From the NCBI RefSeq assembly GCF_051860665.1, contig NZ_JBHYDM010000001.1:350815-414814 (forward strand): a stretch of DNA of 64,000 bases. Direction: 5' to 3'. The stretch is from Falsiroseomonas sp051860665 (lineage in GTDB: Bacteria > Pseudomonadota > Alphaproteobacteria > Acetobacterales > Acetobacteraceae). The notes beneath the pieces were generated by a model, which saw only the letters and a list, made by a program, of their open reading frames with translations, searched no databases and had not been told where the DNA came from. A program made the position numbers and the translations under genes. Below, piece by piece: positions 34,885 to 41,747 of this stretch. Position 1 is the stretch's first letter. Each line of letters starts with the position of its first letter.

Positions 34885-35952
34885 ATGGCCTTGCCGGGTG
34901 CCTCCGACAGCTACCTCTTCTCCCAGCGCGCCATCCGCGACAGCACCCACCTGGACTTCATCGACGGCGACGACATCCTGTTCCACGCCAAGCCGCTGCG
35001 GGCGCTGGGCTGGGTCGTCTTCAACAGCTTCCTGGGCGGCGCCTGGCAGCCCGAGGTCCGGCTGCCGCTGGAGCCGGCCGATTTCGAGGCGCCGATCCGG
35101 CTGCAGCTGGCGATCGGCGAGGGCGGGCTGCTGGTCCGGGTCAATGACCGGCCGGAACTGGCCTATCCGCTCGACCTCGCGCGCCTGGCGCTGGCCCGCG
35201 TCAAGCATGGCACGAGCATCACGCCCATCCTGCCGGAGGCGGAGGCGCAGGTGGCCACCCGCATCCTGGCCGCCGATATCATGCATCTGGCGGCGGAGGT
35301 GGTGCTGCCCGGCGGCGACTGGGCGAAGGCGGCCGCGCGCGATGGCGCCGCCTTCCTGCTCTCGGTCGATGGCCGGCCGGCCGGGCGCATGCCGCTGGCC
35401 GCGCTGCGCCTGCCGGCGGAGGGCGAGGCGGTTGCGCTGCGCATGACCTTCGGCCGCGGCGCCTTCGTCTGCGACGGCATGGTGGCGGAGCTGGCGCTGG
35501 AACGGCAGGGGGAGCGCTTCACCCTCGCCTCCGCGCCGCTGCGCTCGACCTTCACCGGCGGCCTCGACCGCTGCAACGAGAGCATGGTGCGGGGCTTTGC
35601 CGCCAATCCCGCGCTGCCCGGGCACCCCGTGATGGTGGATGTCTTCATCAACGGCGCCTTCCAGGGTTCCGCCCGCGCCGACCGGCCGCGGCCGGACCTG
35701 GCCGAATTCGGCGCCGACTATGCCCATTCCGGCTTCGAATTCACCTTCGCCCGGCCGATCCACCTGCCGGTCAGCGCCGATGCCTGGGTTTCCGTGCGGG
35801 TGCGCGACACGGATGTGGAGCTCGCCAACAGCCCCTGGTGGGTCTGCCGCGCGGTGACGCGCGAAAGCCTGCTGCAGCTGGATGCCCTGCCTGACGAGTC
35901 CATGGCCTTCGCGCCGTCGCGGGATGCCGCGGCGCGCGAGGCCGTGGAATAG
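34885..35952 (+). CDS. Galectin-like protein B
   Basis: 355-residue protein with no signal peptide. Residues 31-112 match a galectin carbohydrate-recognition domain: H34, V45, N47, W54, E57 and R59 in ALGWVVFNSFLGGAWQPEVR, with the exact galectin-1 spacings (Asn to Trp 7, Trp to Glu 3, Glu to Arg 2), then YPLDLARLALARV where galectins have their late strands. Residues about 120-225 look like a second beta-rich domain. Residues about 230-330 (LDRCNESMVRGFAANPALPG...SPWWVC) are shared with proteins A and C. AGGAG nine bases upstream supports the start. It leads a run with a glycosyltransferase and an Asp2-like hydrolase, so binding a surface or protein-bound glycan is likely. Confidence 0.65.
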   Translation: MALPGASDSYLFSQRAIRDSTHLDFIDGDDILFHAKPLRALGWVVFNSFLGGAWQPEVRLPLEPADFEAPIRLQLAIGEGGLLVRVNDRPELAYPLDLARLALARVKHGTSITPILPEAEAQVATRILAADIMHLAAEVVLPGGDWAKAAARDGAAFLLSVDGRPAGRMPLAALRLPAEGEAVALRMTFGRGAFVCDGMVAELALERQGERFTLASAPLRSTFTGGLDRCNESMVRGFAANPALPGHPVMVDVFINGAFQGSARADRPRPDLAEFGADYAHSGFEFTFARPIHLPVSADAWVSVRVRDTDVELANSPWWVCRAVTRESLLQLDALPDESMAFAPSRDAAAREAVE

Positions 35953-35987
35953 ACCCTGCCACCCACCGCGCCACGGGACCCGCCGCC

Positions 35988-38228
35988 ATGAAGATCTGCG
36001 TCGCCTCGCCCGATATCGTGGGGCCGATCAAGAATGGCGGCGTCGGCACCGCCTGCACCGCGCTGGCCCAGGCTTTGGCCTCGGCGGGGCATGAGGTGAC
36101 GCTGTTCTACACCTCGACCTATTTCGAGAACCAGGACCTGGCCTATTGGCAGGAGGCCTATGCGAAATCCGGTGTCCGGCTGATCGGCCTGCCGGAGCAG
36201 ACGCTGCCGCCGGTGCACCGCACGCCCACCGTCTATGACCAGGACAATATCGCCCGCGCCTACCAGGTCCATGAGGTGCTGAAGCACAGCGACTACGACC
36301 TGATCCATTTCGTCGACTATATCGGCCTCGGCTATTTCACGGCGCTCGCCAAGTCCCAGGGCCTCTGCCTGCCGCATACCCGCATCGCGGTGACCACCCA
36401 TTCGCCGACCCTCTGGTCGCGGCTGACCAATGCCTCCCCGGTCGATGACATCTCCTACATGGTGCGGGACCGCATGGAGCGCCGGCTGGTGGAGCTGGCG
36501 GACCTCGTCATCAGCCCCAGCCACTACATGCTGAAATGGCTGCGCGATGCCGGCTTCCGGCTGCCCGCGCGCCAGGTGATGCTGCCCAACCTGATGCCGG
36601 AACGCCTGCACGGCGCGCCGCCGCCGGCCGCGACCGAGGCCGGTCCGATCCGGGAACTGGTCTTCTTCGGCCGGATCGAGCCGCGCAAGGGCCTGCTGGT
36701 CTTCTGCGATGCCATCGACCGCATCAACGCGGAACTGCCGCCGGAGGTGAAGATCACCTTCCTCGGCAAGGCCGGCCGGGAGTATCCGCAGGAGGTGCTG
36801 GAGGCGCGGGCGACGAAATGGGGCCGGCCGGTCAGCGTGCTCTCGGGCCTCGATACCTTCCAGGCGGTGGACTATCTGCGCGGGGCGGGGCGGCTGGCCG
36901 TGCTGGCGGCGCTGCACGACAATTCGCCCTATACGGTCATGGAATGCGTCTACCACCGCATTCCCTTCATCTCCTCCGATGTCGGCGGGGTGGCGGAGCT
37001 GATCGGCCCGGCCAGCCGCGACGCGGTGCTGTTTCCGCCGACCCCGGCCGGACTCGGTACGCATATCCTGCGGACGCTTTCCGCCCCCGGCTTCGGCGCG
37101 GCCGAAAGCGCCTTCGACTTCGCCGCGCATCGCGCGCGGATGCTGCGCTTCCACACGGATCTCGCGGCCGAGATCGCCGCGGACCGCGCCCGCCCGACCG
37201 CCCCGCCGCCGGCGCGCCTGCCGCTCGTCAGCGTGAATATCCTGCACTACGAGCGGCCGGAGGGGCTGGCCCAGGCCATCGCGGCGCTGGAGGCGCAGAC
37301 CTACCCGAATCTCGAGATCATCATCGTCGACAATGGCAGCCGCACGCCGGAGGCCGTGGCCTATCTGGCGCAGCTGGAGGCCAGCAGCCGCGGCAATCTT
37401 CACATCGTCCGATTGGGGGAAAACCTCTACGAGCCCGCCGCGCGCAATGCCGGCGCCTATGCGGCGCGCGGCAAATACGTGCTGTTCATGGACGACGACA
37501 ATGTGCCGAAGCCGCAGGAGGTGGAGGTCTTCTGCCGCGCGGCGGAGACCGGCGGCGCCGATGTGCTGACCTGCTTCAACGACCATTTCGCCACCGAGGC
37601 GCCGCCGGCCGCGGACCAGGAGGCGCTGAAGCGCTTCGTGGTGATGGGCGACTTCGGGCCGCTCGGCCTGATCTGCAACAGCTATGGCGACCTGAACTCC
37701 TTCGTCCGCCGCGACCGCTTCCTGGAGATCGGCGGCTTCACCGTGGATGGCCGCTTCAACCATGCCGAGGACTGGCGCTTCTTCGCCAAGGCCTGGTCGA
37801 AGGGCCTGCGCGTGGACGTGGTGCCGGAATCGCTGCTCTGGTACCGCACCACCCTAGCCAGCTGGGGCAGCGGCTGGCGCAAGCGGGACCGCAACGGCGC
37901 GCTGATGCGGGCGGCGGAGATCTACCTGGAGACGGCGCCGGAGGCGGTGCGCCCCTTCCTCCTGCTGTCCCAGGGCCTGTTCTGGAAGGCCTCCTCCGCC
38001 GAGGGGGCGCGGCGCGAGGCGAGCCGGGAGGCGGCGGACCTGCGGCGGGAGGTGGCGCGGCTGACCGCGCAGGCCCAGGCGGCCGAGTCACGCGCGGATA
38101 TGTTACAGGATGCTTATGCAGGGCTGTCGCAATTCGTGCTGCAGACGGTAGAACCCTCCGCCGGTGCCTCGCCCGAATTGCGGCGCGGCCTGGAACATGC
38201 GCGGCGCCTGGCCCGCAAGTTCGGCTGA
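35988..38228 (+). CDS. GT4-GT2 fusion glycosyltransferase
   Basis: 746-residue enzyme with two catalytic units. Residues 1-400: GT-B type GT4, with NGGVGTACTALAQALASAGH at the start and NSPYTVMECVYHRIPFISSD as the donor-binding motif. Residues about 410-650: GT-A type GT2, with LVSVNILHYERPEGLAQAIA, IIIVDNGS, and the metal motif in VLFMDDDNVPKP near residue 502; the later LRRE-like region includes HAEDWRFFAKAW. Residues about 670-735 form a coiled coil rich in Arg, Glu and Ala. Such fusions assemble surface polysaccharide or modify surface proteins. No membrane segment. The start is 35 bases after protein B. Confidence 0.88.
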   Translation: MKICVASPDIVGPIKNGGVGTACTALAQALASAGHEVTLFYTSTYFENQDLAYWQEAYAKSGVRLIGLPEQTLPPVHRTPTVYDQDNIARAYQVHEVLKHSDYDLIHFVDYIGLGYFTALAKSQGLCLPHTRIAVTTHSPTLWSRLTNASPVDDISYMVRDRMERRLVELADLVISPSHYMLKWLRDAGFRLPARQVMLPNLMPERLHGAPPPAATEAGPIRELVFFGRIEPRKGLLVFCDAIDRINAELPPEVKITFLGKAGREYPQEVLEARATKWGRPVSVLSGLDTFQAVDYLRGAGRLAVLAALHDNSPYTVMECVYHRIPFISSDVGGVAELIGPASRDAVLFPPTPAGLGTHILRTLSAPGFGAAESAFDFAAHRARMLRFHTDLAAEIAADRARPTAPPPARLPLVSVNILHYERPEGLAQAIAALEAQTYPNLEIIIVDNGSRTPEAVAYLAQLEASSRGNLHIVRLGENLYEPAARNAGAYAARGKYVLFMDDDNVPKPQEVEVFCRAAETGGADVLTCFNDHFATEAPPAADQEALKRFVVMGDFGPLGLICNSYGDLNSFVRRDRFLEIGGFTVDGRFNHAEDWRFFAKAWSKGLRVDVVPESLLWYRTTLASWGSGWRKRDRNGALMRAAEIYLETAPEAVRPFLLLSQGLFWKASSAEGARREASREAADLRREVARLTAQAQAAESRADMLQDAYAGLSQFVLQTVEPSAGASPELRRGLEHARRLARKFG

Positions 38229-38268
38229 CCGACTGCCCTGCCCGCCCCTCTGAGGATCTGAGTTCGAC

Positions 38269-39207
38269 ATGGTGGATTCCCCGCCTCCGGCCGCGACTTC
38301 CGTCAAGCCGGACAGCGCCCCCCGGCGCTTCGTCTCGCGCGGCGAAATGGCTGCCCGCGCCCGGACCGAGACGCTGCCGGTGGCGGATCTGGCCAAGCTG
38401 GAACTGCGGCCGGGCACCTTCATCTACGACCACAAGGGCAGCCCGCTGCACTTCGCCTTCTACCTGAAGTTCACCGATCCCGGTCAGCCGCTGCTGGTCT
38501 TCGGCCAGGGCTTCCAGTCCCGCTCGGAGGTCCAGCTGCCGCGCTTCCAGCGCATGGACTGGGCCGAGGAGCTTCCCTACAACGTGCTGATCTTCAACGA
38601 TCCCACGCTGTTCCTGCGGGAGGATATCAGCCTCGGCTGGTGCGCCGGCACGGCGGATGCGCCGGTGCTGCCGACGCATTGCGAGATCGTGGGCAAGGTG
38701 CGCGACACGCTCGGCATCCGCAACGAGAACATCCTCTTCTACGGCTCCTCCGCCGGCGGTTTCACCTCGCTGATGATGGCAAGCCGCATGCCCGGCGCCT
38801 CTGCCCTGGTGAACAACCCGCAGACCGATGTGCTGAAGTTCCGCCGCGGCGGCGTGCGGCGGCTGCTGGAGGTGGGCTTCGGCGGCATCCCGCTGGACCG
38901 CGCCAAGGCGGAATTCCCCGACCGCTTCTCCTTCGTCGCCAGCATCGCCGGCGGCGCCGCGGTGCCGCGCATCTACTACCTGCAGAACATCCTGGACGAC
39001 GACCACTACACCGACCACCTGCTGCCGCTGCTCCACACGCTGAAGCTGCGCGCCGAGCACAAGCAGGAGATCGACCTGTCGCAGCGGTTCATCCTGGAGT
39101 TGTATTCCGACGCCAAGGCTCTCCATAATCCCGTGGGCTTCGACAAGATCCGCAATTGCCTGGAGCATATCCGCCCCTGGTTCGAAGGGGCGCCGGGCCA
39201 GGAATAG
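38269..39207 (+). CDS. Asp2-like alpha/beta hydrolase
   Basis: 312-residue serine hydrolase or acyltransferase. The nucleophile elbow is NILFYGSSAGGFTSLMMASR with the predicted Ser at residue 161. Preceding elements LPYNVLIFNDPTLFLREDIS and LGWCAGT, and the following ALVNNPQTDVLKF, resemble the Asp2 family of accessory Sec systems, in which the enzyme acetylates GlcNAc on serine-rich repeat adhesins. A late ALHNP supplies a candidate His. No signal peptide. It is encoded directly after the glycosyltransferase, which supports glycan modification. Esterase or acyltransferase activity is inference; the fold assignment is good. Confidence 0.7.
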   Translation: MVDSPPPAATSVKPDSAPRRFVSRGEMAARARTETLPVADLAKLELRPGTFIYDHKGSPLHFAFYLKFTDPGQPLLVFGQGFQSRSEVQLPRFQRMDWAEELPYNVLIFNDPTLFLREDISLGWCAGTADAPVLPTHCEIVGKVRDTLGIRNENILFYGSSAGGFTSLMMASRMPGASALVNNPQTDVLKFRRGGVRRLLEVGFGGIPLDRAKAEFPDRFSFVASIAGGAAVPRIYYLQNILDDDHYTDHLLPLLHTLKLRAEHKQEIDLSQRFILELYSDAKALHNPVGFDKIRNCLEHIRPWFEGAPGQE

Positions 39208-39258
39208 GACCCGGGCAATAAGGGGGTCGCGGCGCCAGGGACGCCGCGGCAGTGCATC

Positions 39259-39285
39259 GGCACCACGGGCGCCAAGCCCGGTGCC
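39259..39285 (+). terminator. Possible hairpin before protein C
   Basis: GGCACC-CGGGC and GCCCG-GTGCC arms (one bulged A) around the loop GCCAA form an 11-bp stem. There is no U-run, so a Rho-independent terminator is doubtful; an attenuator or chance hairpin is possible. Confidence 0.3.
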
Positions 39286-39349
39286 CCGCCCCGCCAGGGC
39301 ACGTCCAGGAACATCACGGCCTTTTCCGGACGGGCTTGGAGTCTGCGCG

Positions 39350-40012
39350 GTGAGCGAATCGAATGTGAGGGAAGGCCCCCGGGCATCGGCGGGGACCCTG
39401 GCTGAACCAGGCCAGGACGGGCTGATGCTGCTGGCGGCGGACCGCTTCCACCTGGCCGGGGAGGCCGCGCCGGGTCGCTGGGCCGGGGCGCTGCTGCATG
39501 CGCTGCATGCGGGGCGCAGCCTGGGCCAGGCGCGGCTGCCCGAGGCCACCCAGGGCGGCCCGCTGCGCTTCCGCATCCCCCTGGCCGAGGCCGCGCTGGC
39601 GGAGGGGACCGAGATCGCCCTGGCCGTGGAAGTCGGGGGCGGGCTGCAGCCGCTGGCGCGGCGCCGCATCGCCACCCGCCTGGCCGGTGCCATCGATCGG
39701 TGCAACGAATCCCTGGTGCGCGGCTGGGCCGCCAACCTCGCCTGCCCCGACCTGCCGGTGACGGTGGAGATCTGGCTGGATGGCCAGATGGTGGGCAGCG
39801 CGCCGGCGGAGCGGCGGCGCTCCGACCTTGAACGCATGGGCCGCGAGCTCGGCGCCACCGGCTTTCTCTTCAAGTTCCCCCGCCCCCTGGCCCTGCCGCC
39901 GGGCCAGGCGACCGAGGTCAGCGTCCGCATCCAGGGCACCGGCATCACGCTGGCCAACAGCCCCTGGGCGCTGAGCCACCGCTTTGCGGAACTGCCCGTG
40001 CTGGGGCGCTGA
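39350..40012 (+). CDS. Protein C, shared C-terminal domain of the galectin-like set
   Basis: 220-residue protein. Its C-terminal 120 residues match those of protein B closely (AIDRCNESLVRGWAANLACP versus LDRCNESMVRGFAANPALPG, and both end LANSPW) and those of protein A more distantly. The N-terminal 95 residues are beta-rich (LLAADRFHLAGEAAPGRWAG) but lack the N-W-E-R set. The GTG at 39350 has GGAG eight bases upstream, better than the ATG 23 codons earlier. No signal peptide. The domain pattern (GWA..N....PV.VE.W.DG..VG) resembles accessory modules found with glycosyltransferases; its ligand is unknown. Confidence 0.65.
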   Translation: MSESNVREGPRASAGTLAEPGQDGLMLLAADRFHLAGEAAPGRWAGALLHALHAGRSLGQARLPEATQGGPLRFRIPLAEAALAEGTEIALAVEVGGGLQPLARRRIATRLAGAIDRCNESLVRGWAANLACPDLPVTVEIWLDGQMVGSAPAERRRSDLERMGRELGATGFLFKFPRPLALPPGQATEVSVRIQGTGITLANSPWALSHRFAELPVLGR

Positions 40013-40018
40013 ACCCGC

Positions 40019-40924
40019 CTATCCGCGGAGCAGTTCCTCCACCATCGCCCGCGTCGGCGTCGCGCCGTCCCGCGCCCGCAGGCCGCCGGCGGCGGAGGCG
40101 AAGCGCATCGCCTCCGCCACGCTCTGGCGTTCCGCCATGGCCAGGGCATAGGCGCCGTGGAAGACATCCCCCGCGCCGGTGGTATTGGTGGCCTGGACGC
40201 GGAAGGCCGGGGTGATGCGCGGCTCCGGATCCTCCGCCGTCAGCCAGAGCGTGCCCTTCTCGCCACGCGTCACGGCGGCGGTGCGGCAGCCGGCGGCGAT
40301 CGCCTTGCGCAGCCCCTCGACCGGCCGGGCGCCGGGGGCGTAGTTGGTCAGGCCGGGCTCGGAGAAGATCGCGTGGTCGGCGCGCGGGATCAGGTCCAGC
40401 AGTAGGCGCGTCTCGCTCTTCTCGCCATCGATCACGCTGGGCACGCCATGCAGGCGGGCATGGTCCAGGGCGCGGGCGCTGCCCTCCGGCCAGCGCGGAT
40501 CGCAGAGGAAGGAATTCGCCTTCTCCAGCAGGTGCAGCGGCAGCCAGGCGGGATCGGTGCCGAGATTGTCGCCGCGATAGGCGTAGATGCTGCGCTCCCC
40601 CACCGGGTCCACCAGCACGGCGGAGACGGGGGTGCGGGCATTGGGGGCGCGGTGGCAATGCGCCACATCGACCCCCTGGGCGGCCAGCGCCTCCAGCAGC
40701 GGGGTGCCGTTCAGGTCGTCCCCCACCCTGCCCCAGAAGATGCAGCGGCCGCCGAGGCGTGCCACGCCCACCGCGGCATTGGCCGCCAGCCCCCCGGCGC
40801 CGAGACTATAGCCGCTGGCCCGGTTCTTCGACGGCGGCTGCACGATATCCTGCACCAGGAAAGTGTGGTCCATGACCACGCTGCCGAGGCAGACAACGAT
40901 TGGGCGGAGATCAGGCGCTTTCAT
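40019..40924 (-). CDS. PfkB-family sugar kinase
   Basis: 301-residue ribokinase-like kinase. The substrate-side motif is GAGGLAANAAVGVARLGG and the ATP-side signature is NTTGAGDVFHGAYALAMAE with the catalytic Asp in GAGD. Substrate unknown (ketose, nucleoside or deoxy-sugar acid). The start ATG at 40924 shares the CATG with the divergent pseudouridine synthase start. Convergent with protein C, 6 bases apart. Confidence 0.88.
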   Translation of the reverse strand: MKAPDLRPIVVCLGSVVMDHTFLVQDIVQPPSKNRASGYSLGAGGLAANAAVGVARLGGRCIFWGRVGDDLNGTPLLEALAAQGVDVAHCHRAPNARTPVSAVLVDPVGERSIYAYRGDNLGTDPAWLPLHLLEKANSFLCDPRWPEGSARALDHARLHGVPSVIDGEKSETRLLLDLIPRADHAIFSEPGLTNYAPGARPVEGLRKAIAAGCRTAAVTRGEKGTLWLTAEDPEPRITPAFRVQATNTTGAGDVFHGAYALAMAERQSVAEAMRFASAAGGLRARDGATPTRAMVEELLRG

Positions 40925-41660
40925 GGCTCCCAGGGTTCCACCGCCGGGCAGGTTTCGCCAAGCGAAGAATGCTGCACCGCCGAATACGCGCGACCCGGCG
41001 CTGCCGGACTGGCTGCGCGCGCGCATCCTGCACCTGGACCCCGATCTGCTGGTGCTGGACAAGCCGGCCGGCCTGCCGCTTTCCGCCCGGCAGGGGGAGA
41101 CGCTCGAAACCTTCCTGCCGGCGCTGCGGCTGGGCAAGAAGCGCCTGCCGCAGCCGGCGCACCGGCTGGATACCGACACCGCCGGCTGCCTGGCGCTGGG
41201 CCGCACCGCGCCGATGCTGGCGCGGCTGAATGCGCTGTTCGCGGCGCGGCAGGTGGGCAAGACCTATTGGGCCGTGGTGCGCGGCGACCCGGGTGGCGCG
41301 GCCGGCCTGGTGGAGGCGCCGCTCGCCAAGGTCAGCAGCGCGGCGCGGGGCTGGCGGATGCAGGTGGAGACCAAGGGGGACCCGGCCCGCAGCGCCTGGC
41401 GCCTGCTGGGGCGCGGCGACGGCTTGAGCTGGCTGGAACTGCGGCCGGAGACCGGGCGGACGCACCAGCTGCGGGTGCATTGCGCGCATCTCGGCTGCCC
41501 GATTCTTGGGGACACCCTGTATGGCGGCGGGGAGGCCGGCGGGCTGCATCTGCTGGCGCGCGGGCTGACGCTGCCGCTGGAGCCGACCTTGCAGTTCGAG
41601 GCGCCGGTGCCGGTGCATATGCAGGCGGCGATCGCGGGCTGTGGTGGGACGGCAAGGTAG
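40923..41660 (+). CDS. RluA-family RNA pseudouridine synthase
   Basis: 245-residue enzyme converting uridine to pseudouridine in rRNA or tRNA. The catalytic motif is AHRLDTDTAGCLALGRTAP, with Asp in HRLDxxTxG, followed by RPETGRTHQLRVHCAHLGCP. No S4 domain is seen, and the length fits RluA/TruC-like members. The start at 40923 leaves a two-base overlap with the divergent kinase start; an in-frame ATG at 40863 is possible but would lie within the kinase gene. The target site is unknown. Confidence 0.88.
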   Translation: MAPRVPPPGRFRQAKNAAPPNTRDPALPDWLRARILHLDPDLLVLDKPAGLPLSARQGETLETFLPALRLGKKRLPQPAHRLDTDTAGCLALGRTAPMLARLNALFAARQVGKTYWAVVRGDPGGAAGLVEAPLAKVSSAARGWRMQVETKGDPARSAWRLLGRGDGLSWLELRPETGRTHQLRVHCAHLGCPILGDTLYGGGEAGGLHLLARGLTLPLEPTLQFEAPVPVHMQAAIAGCGGTAR

Positions 41661-41684
41661 GCGTGCGCGGGGCCCCCACCCCGA

Positions 41685-41709
41685 CCCTCCCCCGCTTCGC
41701 AGGGGAGGG
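41685..41709. repeat. Hairpin element between convergent genes
   Basis: CCCTCCCC, a nine-base loop and GGGGAGGG between the pseudouridine synthase and PBP1C stops. Same type and same context as those at 10462 and 25523. Confidence 0.5.
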
Positions 41710-41747
41710 AGCAGCTCGCCCTCCCCTCCGCAGAACCGAAAACAGCC

